This document shows, one piece after another, positions 49,862-58,300 of a stretch of 64,000 bases of DNA (position 1 is its first letter; each line of letters begins with the position of its first letter). Made by a program: the position numbers and the translations under genes. This DNA is from Acetoanaerobium noterae (GTDB lineage: Bacteria > Bacillota > Clostridia > Peptostreptococcales > Filifactoraceae), in contig NZ_FUYN01000001.1 in the NCBI RefSeq assembly GCF_900168025.1, positions 310,001 through 374,000 on the forward strand, given 5' to 3'. Below the pieces are notes generated by a model. The model worked only from the letters and a program-made list of their open reading frames with translations. It did no database searches and was not told where the DNA came from.

Positions 49862-50074
49862 ATGAAAGGAATAATAGATAGATTTGAAGGAGATATTGCC
49901 GTTATAGAGCTTGAAAACAATGAGTTTATAGATATAAATATCAGTGACTTGCCAAAAAATATCTCTACTGGTGATGTAATAGAACTACTAGATGACAAAA
50001 TAAATCTATGCATAGAAGAAACTAAAAATAAAAAACAAGCAATCGAAGATTTGATGGATGAGCTATTTGAATAA
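49862..50074 (+). CDS. DUF3006 domain protein
   Basis: 70 residues: KGIIDRFEGDIAVIELENN and GDVIELLDDKI match DUF3006, a small beta domain often encoded right after ComEC-type MBL proteins. It is ten bases downstream of the lipoprotein gene, so the two are one operon. Function unknown. Confidence 0.85.
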   Translation: MKGIIDRFEGDIAVIELENNEFIDINISDLPKNISTGDVIELLDDKINLCIEETKNKKQAIEDLMDELFE

Positions 50075-50182
50075 TAGTCCAATCAGCTCACTGAGATAAG
50101 CAAAACAGATTTATCAAGTGCTAACTCGAACCATGTAGTGCTCGCAATAAAATAATTTTTATAAAAATATAAAATTATTTTA

Positions 50183-50211
50183 TTGACTTATTATTTTATT
50201 ACATGTACAAT
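50183..50211 (+). promoter_or_regulatory. Promoter of the T-box serine operon
   Basis: TTGACT (50183-50188), 17-base spacer, TACAAT (50206-50211). Transcription would start near 50218. Confidence 0.75.
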
Positions 50212-50217
50212 CTGACA

Positions 50218-50467
50218 TTAAATAAACAAGAAAAGCTATGAAGAAAAATAGTACATTATAATTTCTGTTCAGAGAGCTGATGTTTGGTGCGAATCAGTGA
50301 GAAATTTTATGGAATCCATTTCTGAGCTGTTCTGAGGAAATCCAAGTAATCAGAACCGTAAGCCTGCGTTAAAGGTGTCAAAGTGAACAGCTATCAATGA
50401 TAGCGGTTAATTTGGGTGGCAACGCGGAGTTTAGACTTCGTCCCTTTTGTGGGACGGAGTCTTTTTT
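50218..50467 (+). promoter_or_regulatory. T-box riboswitch, serine type
   Basis: Full-length T-box: AGAGAG at 50271, Stem I with the GTTTGGTGCGAATCAG distal region, T-box GGGTGGCAACGCGG at 50414-50427, and terminator AGACTTCGTCCC / GGGACGGAGTCT plus T6 at 50434-50467. The specifier is probably TCT (50331-50333, followed by a purine), a serine codon. The bulge UGGC ends in C, complementary to discriminator G73 of tRNA-Ser. The downstream genes make serine, which agrees. Confidence 0.92.
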
Positions 50468-50552
50468 AATATCCAAAATCCAGATTGTAAAATTAGCTTA
50501 GTTATAATAAGTATTTTAATTAGCGTTAATGAATTTATTAAGGAGGTAGAGC

Positions 50553-51614
50553 ATGAGGTTATTTATTCCAGGACCAGTAAATGTAGAAGAAGATGTATTA
50601 AAAGTTATGTCCAGCCCAATGATAAGTCACAGGAGTAAATCAGCCTCCTGTCTCCAACAATCTATATCAGAAAATATGCAGATTCTGTGGAATACAAAAA
50701 ACTCTATACTGCTGTCCACATCTTCAGGGAGTGGACTTATGGAGGCAGCTGTAAAAAGTCTTATACTAAAAAAAGGAGTGTTCTTTTCCTTAGGAGCTTT
50801 TGGAAAAAGATGGTATGAAATGGCAATAGCTAACGGAAAAGAAGCTGATATTTACGAAGTAGAAGAAGGGTATAGCAACAAAGCAGAGTTTATTGACAGC
50901 ATACTAAAAAAGGGCTGTTATGATTTTGCTGCTATAACTCACAACGAAACTTCTACCGGTGTAGAAAATCCACTTATTGATATCTCCAATGTCATGAAAA
51001 AATATAGCGATATAATCTTTGCTGTAGATACAGTTAGCTCAACTGGTGGAGTAGATATAGACGTAGATTCTTGTAAAATAGATTTTTGCGTCACCTCTAC
51101 ACAAAAATGCCTCGGGCTTCCTCCGGGACTTTCTATCTGCAGTCTATCAGATAAAGCAATAAACCGTACTAAGTATGTTGAAAACAGAGGATATTATCTC
51201 GATTTGCTCACTTTGTATGAGTATACAATAAACAAGGACTACCAATATCCAGCTACGCCTTCACTATCACATATGTATGCCTTGGATTATAAATTAAACA
51301 AAATAATTAACATAGAGAAAAAAGAAAATAGATTTCAAAGACATAAGCTACTAGCTGATATTACCAGAGACTGGGCAAGAGATAGATATAAGCTCCTTGT
51401 AAATGACAATAACTATTCCGATACAGTGACAGCAGTGGTGAATTCTAGAGAAACTGATTTAAAAATGCTATCTTCAAAACTAAAAGATCAAGGCTACGTA
51501 TTTTCAAATGGATACGGCAAGCTAAAGGATAAGACTTTTAGAATCGCACATATGGCAGATACCACTATAGAAGAACTAAAGGCTTATTTAGAAACCATTG
51601 ATAAATTAATTTAA
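50553..51614 (+). CDS. Class V aminotransferase (phosphoserine/serine type)
   Basis: PLP enzyme of 353 residues. The N-terminus LFIPGPVNVEEDV and MISHRSK match the SerC/serine-glyoxylate aminotransferase group; the cofactor lysine is Lys185 in TSTQKCLGLPPG. In many Clostridia an enzyme of this type replaces SerC. The serine-type T-box upstream and the downstream dehydrogenase make phosphohydroxypyruvate the likely substrate; alanine-glyoxylate activity is possible. 25 bases before the serA-like gene. Confidence 0.85.
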   Translation: MRLFIPGPVNVEEDVLKVMSSPMISHRSKSASCLQQSISENMQILWNTKNSILLSTSSGSGLMEAAVKSLILKKGVFFSLGAFGKRWYEMAIANGKEADIYEVEEGYSNKAEFIDSILKKGCYDFAAITHNETSTGVENPLIDISNVMKKYSDIIFAVDTVSSTGGVDIDVDSCKIDFCVTSTQKCLGLPPGLSICSLSDKAINRTKYVENRGYYLDLLTLYEYTINKDYQYPATPSLSHMYALDYKLNKIINIEKKENRFQRHKLLADITRDWARDRYKLLVNDNNYSDTVTAVVNSRETDLKMLSSKLKDQGYVFSNGYGKLKDKTFRIAHMADTTIEELKAYLETIDKLI

Positions 51615-51639
51615 TTGATATATACAGGAGGAAAATAAA

Positions 51640-52551
51640 ATGAGAATATTAATAAATGAAGGTCTTCAAGCAGATGCTATAGATATACTTAAGGGTTTTG
51701 GTTATGAAATTATAAATCAGAAATACGATTACGATGCACTTATGGATATAATTCAAACTATAGACGTTTTGATTGTAAAATCTCATACAAGAGTTGATAG
51801 AAAACTACTCGCAAAGGGCCATAACGGACTTCTTAAAATGGTTGTTCGAGCAGGAGTAGGAACAGATAATATAGATATGGATTATGCAAATCAGCTCAGG
51901 ATTGAGGTTTATAACACTCCTAATGCCAGCACTGACTCTGTGGCAGAATTAGCCCTTGGACATCTTCTAGTCCTTGCTAGAAATATTAATAAATCAATTG
52001 TAAGCCTTAGAAATGGACAGTGGAATAAGGCAGCATATTTGGGAACTGAAATTAAAGGTAAAACTCTTGGCATAATAGGATTTGGAAGAATTGGTAAATG
52101 CCTAGCAAAAAAAGCTGATGCTCTTGGAATGAATATTATCTACAACGATTTATATGATTTTGGAAATATCGATGTGCCTGGAACCTATCATGATTTAAAA
52201 GACTTGCTTCCAAAAGCTGACTTTATTTCTATACACACACCATATTTACCTGAGCCTCTTATAAAAGAGGAAGAATTTATTTTGATGAAGCCAAGTGCTT
52301 ATATCATAAATGCAGCTAGAGGAGGAGTAATCGATGAAAATGCTCTTCTTACAGCTTTAGATAACGATTATATCAAAGGAGCTGCTATTGACGTATTTCT
52401 AAACGAACCACATCCTAATGAAAGAATCTGCAATCATCCTAATGTTTCTGTAACTCCTCATTTAGGTGGCTCTACTCATGAAGCTTTTTATAGAATAGGC
52501 ATGGAAATAACCCAAATCCTACAGCCTATCCAAAGAAAGAACGTAATATAA
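51640..52551 (+). CDS. serA: D-3-phosphoglycerate dehydrogenase-like, short form
   Basis: D-2-hydroxyacid dehydrogenase of 303 residues. NAD motif GIIGFGRIGKCLAKKA (about 144-159), catalytic Arg227 in NAARGGVIDE, and His274 in TPHLGGSTHEA with GxxT typical of SerA. The C-terminal ACT and intervening domains of larger SerA proteins are absent, so feedback by serine would not use an ACT domain. With the aminotransferase it provides two of three steps to serine; serB is not in the window. Confidence 0.9.
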   Translation: MRILINEGLQADAIDILKGFGYEIINQKYDYDALMDIIQTIDVLIVKSHTRVDRKLLAKGHNGLLKMVVRAGVGTDNIDMDYANQLRIEVYNTPNASTDSVAELALGHLLVLARNINKSIVSLRNGQWNKAAYLGTEIKGKTLGIIGFGRIGKCLAKKADALGMNIIYNDLYDFGNIDVPGTYHDLKDLLPKADFISIHTPYLPEPLIKEEEFILMKPSAYIINAARGGVIDENALLTALDNDYIKGAAIDVFLNEPHPNERICNHPNVSVTPHLGGSTHEAFYRIGMEITQILQPIQRKNVI

Positions 52552-52631
52552 TAGGGACTCGAGCAAAAAATATATAGGCATATATTTTTCAAACTAAAAG
52601 CGAAAGCAACTGCACAGTTATTCTCGTTAAC

Positions 52632-52692
52632 AAAAAAAGGACTGTAAAAAAATAGTACAGATAAGTACTAAATTTTTCACAGTCCCTTTTTT
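52632..52692. terminator. Convergent terminator between serA and cinA
   Basis: AAAAAAGGACTGT and ACAGTCC(C)TTTTTT arms around a loop of about 33 bases; usable from both sides, four bases from the cinA stop. Confidence 0.8.
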
Positions 52693-52695
52693 AAT

Positions 52696-53940
52696 TTATT
52701 TTGAAGCTCTAATTTGTAGCTCTCTTCTTAGCATATCTAGTGCCTGAGAAACTGCTCTTCTTCTAACATTATCTCTAGAGCCCCAAGAGTCCATCTTCAT
52801 CACCTTAACTTCTCCAAGCAAGTACAGGCCTATATAAACAAGCCCTACTGGTTTTTCATCTGTCCCTCCATCTGGACCAGCTATTCCAGTAATAGATAAA
52901 GCAACATCACTCTTTGCTCTATCTGCAGCACCCTTTGCCATTTGCTTTGCAACTTCTTCGCTTACAGCTCCATATTTGGATAAAATTTTATAATCAACAC
53001 CCAAGGTATTTATTTTCGATTCATTTGAGTAAGTTATAAAGCCTTCTTTAAATACTTTGGATATTCCAGGATAATTTATAAGTCTTCCTGCAAGCAGACC
53101 TCCACTACAAGATTCAGCTACTGATATAGATAAATTTTGCTCTATTAATAAAGATGCTACAACTGCTTCCAAAGTCGTATCTCCAATAGCGTATACATCC
53201 ATACCCAGTCTATCGCATATTTTCTTTACTACAGGCTCTAGCAATGATTTCGCTTCCTGCTCAGTTCTGGCACTAGCTGTAACTCTAAGTGTAAGTCCGT
53301 GCTCTTTTGCATATGGAGCCACAGTTGGATTTTCCTGGGCTTCTATGATATCCATAATTTTTTCTTCCATATGCCCTTCGCCTATACCTGAAATATTAAT
53401 GATATCCGAAATAAATACTTTGCCAGTTCTTTTTTCTAGATATGGAATAATATATTTTTCCATCAAAGGTATTACTTCTCTTGGTGGACCAGGTAGTATG
53501 ACTAGAACCTTTTCATCAAATTCTATAATGCAAGCTGGAGCTGTTCCATTTTCATTTGGAATTATCTTAGCTCCTTCTGGAAAATAAGCCTGTCTTTTGT
53601 TGCCTTCATTTAAAGGAAGCCCTCTTGAGCCAAAAAAATCCTCAAGATGCTTTATTGACGCTTCATCAAGTATCATATCTCTTTTTAAAAAATGAGCTGC
53701 TGCTTCCTTTGTAAGATCATCTCTTGTAGGTCCAAGCCCTCCTGTAGTTATAACTAAATCAGCTCTTTCAAAAGCTGTCTCAAGTTCTTTTGATACTCTG
53801 TTTAGATTGTCCCCTACAACAGATTGATGATAGACATCTATCCCTAAATTATATAGCTCTCTTGCAATATCCCTAGAATTGCTATTTAAAATTTCTCCCA
53901 TTAAAAGCTCTGTACCTACAGCAATTATTTCTGCTTTCAT
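52696..53940 (-). CDS. cinA: CinA, competence/damage-inducible protein
   Basis: 414 residues with both domains: N-terminal MoCF-like domain (GTELLMGEILNSNSRDIA and TTGGLGPTRDDLT) with ADP-ribose pyrophosphatase-type role, and C-terminal CinA/PncC nicotinamide-nucleotide amidase domain (SVAESCSGGLLAGRLINYPG, SITGIAGPDGGTDEKPVG). NMN recycling to nicotinate mononucleotide would feed the same pool as nadC. Monocistronic on the minus strand. Confidence 0.95.
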   Translation of the reverse strand: MKAEIIAVGTELLMGEILNSNSRDIARELYNLGIDVYHQSVVGDNLNRVSKELETAFERADLVITTGGLGPTRDDLTKEAAAHFLKRDMILDEASIKHLEDFFGSRGLPLNEGNKRQAYFPEGAKIIPNENGTAPACIIEFDEKVLVILPGPPREVIPLMEKYIIPYLEKRTGKVFISDIINISGIGEGHMEEKIMDIIEAQENPTVAPYAKEHGLTLRVTASARTEQEAKSLLEPVVKKICDRLGMDVYAIGDTTLEAVVASLLIEQNLSISVAESCSGGLLAGRLINYPGISKVFKEGFITYSNESKINTLGVDYKILSKYGAVSEEVAKQMAKGAADRAKSDVALSITGIAGPDGGTDEKPVGLVYIGLYLLGEVKVMKMDSWGSRDNVRRRAVSQALDMLRRELQIRASK

Positions 53941-54048
53941 AAGTTATATCCTCCTGAGTATCTATATTAAAAAGAACATAATACTAAAATATCATTTTAA
54001 GAATACATCAATGAATTAAACTTATCAAGACAGAAGAGTAATTACTCT

Positions 54049-55125
54049 CTATAAATAACTGTTTGCTTCCTCGCAAAGCTCATTTATCAAATCCTTGACT
54101 GTAGTTATTTTATCTATTTTATAAGCATTCGTCCCCGCAAAAACAAGTCCATTTTCCATATCGCCTGTCACTGATTGGATAAGAGCTTGAGAAATGCAGT
54201 ATGGAGTAGTAGCTGGGTTACAAGGGATAAGGCAATCATAGCAACGCTTTACAGGAATATTGCCTTTGTCTAGCTTTTTAGTAAACTCATTATCTACAGC
54301 TCTTCCTGGCATCCCTACAGGGCTTTGTACCAATCTTATATCTTCTTTTTTTGCATCTACATATGAATTTTTAAAATTTATATGAGCATCACATTCTTCA
54401 GTTGCAACAAATCTAGTTGCCATTTGAACACCGCTCGCTCCTAGCTTAATAAACTTTGCAATGTCCTCTCCTGAGTATATTCCACCAGCAGCAATCACTG
54501 GAACCTGAATTTTATATTTTTCTTCAAATGGTTTCATCGCTTCTATTACTTCAGTCACTAGCTCTTCAAGCGGTTTAAATTCATTTTTTGCCAGTTCTTC
54601 CTTCGAAAAGCCTAAATGCCCCCCAGCTTCTGGTCCTTCAACTATAACCATATCAGGTATTCTTTTATATTTTTTGTCCCATACCTTAGATATAAGAGCT
54701 GCTGCTTTTCCTGATGACACTATCGGTACAATTTTTGTCTGTGAGCCTTCTACTAAAGCAGGTAAATCTAATGGAAGTCCAGCTCCTGAAATTATTAAAT
54801 CTATTTTCATTTCTACTGCAGCCGCAACCATTTCTTTATAGTTTTTCATTGCTGTTAATAGATTTACTCCTAGTATTCCATCGCCACAAAGCTCTTTAGC
54901 TCTTTTTATATGCTTCTTTAAAGCTCTTACATTTGCTTCATTGTTATTTGATAAAAAATCTGGCTCATCATAGCCTATCTGAACTCCTGAAATAACTCCT
55001 ATAGCACCTTCACGTGCTACTGCTGATGCAAGTGAAGATAGTGACACTCCAACACCCATTGCTCCTTGTATTATTGGAAGCTTTGCTATGCGGTCACCTA
55101 ATTTTATCGGCTTTAAACTATTAAT
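54049..55125 (-). CDS. NAD(P)H-dependent flavin oxidoreductase (FabK/nitronate monooxygenase superfamily)
   Basis: FMN barrel of about 358 residues. QGAMGVGVSLSSLASAVARE, GPEAGGHLG, VIAAGGIYSGEDIAKFIKLG and GVQMATRFVATEE are superfamily motifs. The tail has four cysteines (CYDCLIPC, YCISQAL) absent from FabK, pointing to the 2-nitropropane dioxygenase-like branch. An ATG at 55059 would remove the first strand, KLPIIQGAMG; the frame is open upstream, and AAAGGAGAG points to an ATT at 55125. Two FabT-like palindromes lie in its promoter. Confidence 0.82.
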   Translation of the reverse strand: MNSLKPIKLGDRIAKLPIIQGAMGVGVSLSSLASAVAREGAIGVISGVQIGYDEPDFLSNNNEANVRALKKHIKRAKELCGDGILGVNLLTAMKNYKEMVAAAVEMKIDLIISGAGLPLDLPALVEGSQTKIVPIVSSGKAAALISKVWDKKYKRIPDMVIVEGPEAGGHLGFSKEELAKNEFKPLEELVTEVIEAMKPFEEKYKIQVPVIAAGGIYSGEDIAKFIKLGASGVQMATRFVATEECDAHINFKNSYVDAKKEDIRLVQSPVGMPGRAVDNEFTKKLDKGNIPVKRCYDCLIPCNPATTPYCISQALIQSVTGDMENGLVFAGTNAYKIDKITTVKDLINELCEEANSYL

Positions 55126-55148
55126 GGTAATCTCTCCTTTTAAAATAT

Positions 55149-55203
55149 TTTGATAATCAAAGTATACATATTTATTTTAAACTATTTTAGTTTGATAATC
55201 AAA
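55149..55203. promoter_or_regulatory. Two FabT-like palindromic operators with promoter
   Basis: TTTGATAATCAAA occurs exactly at 55149-55161 and 55191-55203, 42 bases apart (four helical turns). It resembles the FabT (MarR family) operator of streptococcal fatty-acid genes. A minus-strand promoter, TTGATT (55197-55202), 17 bases, TAAAAT (55174-55179), has its -35 inside the second palindrome and the first one near the transcript start, so binding should repress. Confidence 0.7.
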
Positions 55204-55314
55204 GTATTTTTTTATTTTTGCAATTTAACCATTAATGTTTAAGCAAAAAGCATATTTATAATTAATTTTCTGGTATAATTTTAATTAATACTGTTAAATG
55301 AAAGGATGGTTTAA

Positions 55315-55656
55315 ATGAACGAAAACAATAACTTGTCTTCTAAAAAATGTGAAGCTTGCAGTACTGGCACTATACCTCTTCACGGAAATGAATTATTTGA
55401 ATTAATGAAGGCTATCCATCCTGACTGGAGTCTTGATAACAATACAAAGATTATTAGAACATTTAGATTCAAGGATTTTATGTCTGCCCTTAATTTTGTA
55501 AATAAGGTTGGAGAAGTTGCTGAAGCTGAAGGGCATCATCCTGATATAGAGCTAAGCTGGGGCAAAGTGAAGGTAATACTTCTGACTCACAAAATCCACG
55601 GTCTTAGTATAAACGACTTTATTATGGCCGCTAAAATCGATGATTTAGCTATTTAG
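55315..55656 (+). CDS. Pterin-4a-carbinolamine dehydratase
   Basis: 113 residues; AEAEGHHPDIELSWGKVKV carries the family histidines, and the end HGLSINDFIMAAKIDDL is typical. The enzyme dehydrates 4a-hydroxy-tetrahydrobiopterin, though no aromatic amino acid hydroxylase is visible here; stand-alone bacterial members may act on molybdopterin or other pterins. The extra N-terminal CEACSTGTIPLHGNE is also seen in relatives. Confidence 0.9.
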   Translation: MNENNNLSSKKCEACSTGTIPLHGNELFELMKAIHPDWSLDNNTKIIRTFRFKDFMSALNFVNKVGEVAEAEGHHPDIELSWGKVKVILLTHKIHGLSINDFIMAAKIDDLAI

Positions 55657-55696
55657 TCCTTCTTTAATCTTTGTAGTATTTTGTAATACACACATA

Positions 55697-55724
55697 AAAC
55701 TTAGCCTCTCTAGGGGCTAAGTTT
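55697..55724 (+). terminator. Intrinsic terminator after the pterin dehydratase
   Basis: AAACTTAGCC(TC) with GGGGCTAAGTTTTT, 40 bases after the stop. Confidence 0.85.
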
Positions 55725-55748
55725 TTATAATTAATAGTGGAGGCAAAA

Positions 55749-56804
55749 ATGAAAAGTATTTCGAATATTTTAGGATTTAATAAAGAAGCAATGCTTCTTG
55801 ATTCTAAACTCTATATTGTAAAGTCTATGGTTGCAATTGCCACTGGGTATATCATAGGCTCAAAAATGCCTATAGCAAATCTGGATATGATATCCGTTCT
55901 TTTAGGAGTTATGTACAATCTCGAGCCTGTTAATGTATCTGGAATAAAAGGGGGAATTAATCAGCTTTTAGCTTCTACTTTAGGAGCAGCTTGCACTGGA
56001 ATATTGATTTTGCTATTTGGTATCAATGTATACACTATAGCTCTAGGAATGGCACTTACATTATATGTATCTCTTAAAATAAACTGGAGAATGGTTTCTC
56101 CCGTAGCTATATTCACTTGTATTTATATGACTCAGTTTGTACAGCTAAATGCAGCTGCAGAGCCTAGCATCTGGCTCACCTTTAGATTGAGAATCGCAGC
56201 CCTTAGCTTAGGTGTAGCAATAGCAATATTTTATAATTATTTATTTTCATTTTTTTATTACAAAAAAATTGGTCACAAGCGATTGGAATTTGTTAAGCTT
56301 CAAACCTTAAAAGGCCTTACTCATATAAAAAATCAACTTTTATGCACAGATATTTCTAATGAAAATTCAAATATCTTGTATCAAAGCATTTTTAATGATG
56401 TGGAATTAGTGAATTCAAACATCAAAACTATGCTTAGTGAATCAGCACTTCCCTACAAAGCCGTCCAAAAAGATGAGCTTATTACTATTTCAACAATAAT
56501 TGATGACTTAAAAAAGATAAACCATTTATCCTACGATATTTATTTTGCCTATAAAGAGGATCCTTTCCTCGATATTCACAGTGAAAAAATATTAAGCTCT
56601 ATAGATAACGTAATAGTAAGTCTAAGCACCATTGATTTTAATAATTTGAATTTAGAAAACAAAAACTTCCAGAATAACCATATTGATTATTCTGGAAGCG
56701 AAAGTAATCGTTTAATTTGGAATCTTAAAACTATAGAAAAATCAGTAGAAAATATTTACTCATCTGCTAAAATATTATCCCTAAAAAACATTATTATGCC
56801 GTAA
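55749..56804 (+). CDS. Aromatic acid exporter family membrane protein
   Basis: 351 residues with about six helices in the N-terminal half (MVAIATGYIIGSKMP, GILILLFGINVYTIALGMAL, LGVAIAIFYNYLF) and a helical cytoplasmic half, the layout of ArAE/FUSC proteins (DUF939). Substrate unknown. ATG 55749 is preceded by GTGGAGG; an in-frame GTG is part of that site. The 3' end overlaps the convergent small gene by 49 bases. Confidence 0.78.
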   Translation: MKSISNILGFNKEAMLLDSKLYIVKSMVAIATGYIIGSKMPIANLDMISVLLGVMYNLEPVNVSGIKGGINQLLASTLGAACTGILILLFGINVYTIALGMALTLYVSLKINWRMVSPVAIFTCIYMTQFVQLNAAAEPSIWLTFRLRIAALSLGVAIAIFYNYLFSFFYYKKIGHKRLEFVKLQTLKGLTHIKNQLLCTDISNENSNILYQSIFNDVELVNSNIKTMLSESALPYKAVQKDELITISTIIDDLKKINHLSYDIYFAYKEDPFLDIHSEKILSSIDNVIVSLSTIDFNNLNLENKNFQNNHIDYSGSESNRLIWNLKTIEKSVENIYSSAKILSLKNIIMP

Positions 56805-57061
56805 GCAGCCATAACAGCCATGTATTGATCTGACAATGATGATTCTATCCCTTCTATATTGGCATTGTCCCTATATAGTTGTTCATTTCGTTCCACCTCG
56901 GAATCGAAGAACTCATCAAACTCCTCGATTGATTTCATGGCTGAAATTTTGTCTGCATACCTATCATATTCTTCTCCTAGATGCTGCAGAAAAAATTTAT
57001 CCAGTGCAGGATACCTTGACTTATAAAGTGATAATACTTGATCTTTTGTCTTAATTTTCAT
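56756..57061 (-). CDS. Hypothetical 101-residue helical protein
   Basis: No family recognised. Acidic and mostly helical by composition (SIEEFDEFFDSEVERNEQLY), ending in a hydrophobic helix (YMAVMAAYGIIMFFRDNIL). GGAGG eight bases before ATG makes it a believable gene. It follows the 86-residue gene by 16 bases and overlaps the convergent exporter-like gene at its end. Confidence 0.6.
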   Translation of the reverse strand: MKIKTKDQVLSLYKSRYPALDKFFLQHLGEEYDRYADKISAMKSIEEFDEFFDSEVERNEQLYRDNANIEGIESSLSDQYMAVMAAYGIIMFFRDNILADE

Positions 57062-57077
57062 ATGAATTCCTCCAGTC

Positions 57078-57338
57078 TTATTCTCCTAATTGTGATTCTA
57101 AATTTGCTATTTCTGCTTTTAGTATATCAATTTCATTTATATAAGCCTGAACCTGCTCGTCAACTGTTTTATTTTCTTTTAATGCTGTATAAACAAGCTC
57201 TCCAAGTAGTTTATACTTTTCGTCAACATTGGATTTAACCTTTGCAATATCCATTTTTGTTTTTGTAGTGTTTGCAACTTCCGATGTTTTTTCCCCAACC
57301 TTGTTAAGCGTCTGAGCCATTTTATCCATAAAACTCAT
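57078..57338 (-). CDS. Small coiled-coil protein
   Basis: 86 residues. An amphipathic start (MDKMAQTLNKVGEKTSEVAN), a central helix (KYKLLGELVYTALKENK), and a C-terminal coiled coil (INEIDILKAEIANLESQL). Similar segments occur ahead of zinc ribbons in Firmicute proteins, but no cysteines are present here. AGGGAGGG about seven bases before ATG. Operon with the next small gene. Function unknown. Confidence 0.7.
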   Translation of the reverse strand: MSFMDKMAQTLNKVGEKTSEVANTTKTKMDIAKVKSNVDEKYKLLGELVYTALKENKTVDEQVQAYINEIDILKAEIANLESQLGE

Positions 57339-57393
57339 AAAATTCCCTCCCTGTATTATTTTGTATAATAATACCCAAAAATTGGTTAAACTA

Positions 57394-58008
57394 TCAGGTT
57401 GTACTAATACTACAAAGTAAAATTTCTGCTACTTCTTCACAGTTAATTTCAATATCTAAGCTTGCATTTGGTTTATTTGCATTTACAAGTAACAAATCCA
57501 TTTTTGATAAAGTTATATCTCTATCCTCTAGCTTAATATTTAAATCATGAAATGGAGATATTAATATTTCAAACCTATTTTCAAATCCAGCTTCCAAGGT
57601 CTCCTTAAATAAAGTCATAGTATACACTTTGTCTATTTTTACTGATTTAAGATTCCCTGAAGCTTTTTCACTTAGCATAAGGTTAAAATCCTTGGCTTTT
57701 CCATAGCTTGTAGTAGGAATAGCTCCAGAGAAATTATAAACCTCAAAAGGCTGCAAATCTATAAAATCTTTATTATTATGTGTAAGCCTTAGAATATTAT
57801 CTAGTGGAGTTATATACCTATTAATCCCTTTAAGCTCTGTGAATTCTGATTTATCTAAATCCACAGTAGCTGAGCTAATTCTAAATGCAAAATCTCTCAC
57901 AGCGTAGCTAGAATGCTCGGGAAAAATCAACATTTGCGTAGTAGTTCCTCCTAACCAAGAGGATGTCTGATATTCTTCTTTATGAATTATTTTTAGGTTG
58001 TAGTTCAT
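57394..58008 (-). CDS. HutD/Ves family protein
   Basis: 204 residues of cupin-like fold: SSWLGGTTTQMLIFPEHS and FRISSATVDLDKSEFTELKG with INRYITPLDN fit the HutD pattern (W-x-G-G, RxSxAxV, F-x-G-x-xR). Relatives lie in histidine-use operons, yet no hut gene is here; Ves is a cold-linked homologue. It is coupled to the barstar gene by a one-base overlap (TAATG), so it belongs to the ribonuclease operon; why is unknown. Confidence 0.8.
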   Translation of the reverse strand: MNYNLKIIHKEEYQTSSWLGGTTTQMLIFPEHSSYAVRDFAFRISSATVDLDKSEFTELKGINRYITPLDNILRLTHNNKDFIDLQPFEVYNFSGAIPTTSYGKAKDFNLMLSEKASGNLKSVKIDKVYTMTLFKETLEAGFENRFEILISPFHDLNIKLEDRDITLSKMDLLLVNANKPNASLDIEINCEEVAEILLCSISTT

Positions 58009-58298
58009 TATAGCTTCTCCTCACGAGTGTTATGAATTTCAAATATAACATTCTTATTTTCTTTTGATGCATCTTCAAACACATCTATAAGAGCATGTCC
58101 ATAGTCTTCTAAATTAGCTATCAGGCTTTCCTTATTAATGAGCCTAATTTCAATCTTTGAACTATAGCTCATAAGAACATCCCAAAGAGCATCTAAATTA
58201 TTTCCATAGTATTCGTTGTTATCCAATTGATGCTTTATATAAAGATGTACATAGTCTTTATTTTTCATATCTTTTCCATCTAAAACTACTTTTATCAT
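58008..58298 (-). CDS. Barstar-type ribonuclease inhibitor
   Basis: About 96 residues. VVLDGKDMKNKDYVHLYIKH, then YYGNNLDALWDVLMS, is the barstar signature (loop plus NLDALWD); barnase-binding acidic residues are in the following helix region (ANLEDYGHALIDVFEDA). The ATG at 58298 follows AGAGGAG by seven bases and lies two bases after the stop of the barnase gene. It would protect the cytoplasm from the ribonuclease before export. Confidence 0.93.
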   Translation of the reverse strand: MIKVVLDGKDMKNKDYVHLYIKHQLDNNEYYGNNLDALWDVLMSYSSKIEIRLINKESLIANLEDYGHALIDVFEDASKENKNVIFEIHNTREEKL

Positions 58299-58300
58299 AA

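Larger units (their letters stand above)
50075..50552. other. Intergenic region holding the serine T-box
   Basis: 478 bases without a protein gene: an AT-rich inverted repeat (50147-50184) that may end the DUF3006 transcript, the T-box promoter, the T-box leader and its terminator, then the ribosome site of the aminotransferase gene (AAGGAGG). Confidence 0.8.

Noticed and set aside
52561-52592. AT-rich inverted repeat after serA as a regulatory element
   Set aside because: AAAAATATAT/ATATATTTTT is short and pure A/T; at this base composition it is likely chance, and a real terminator follows at 52632.
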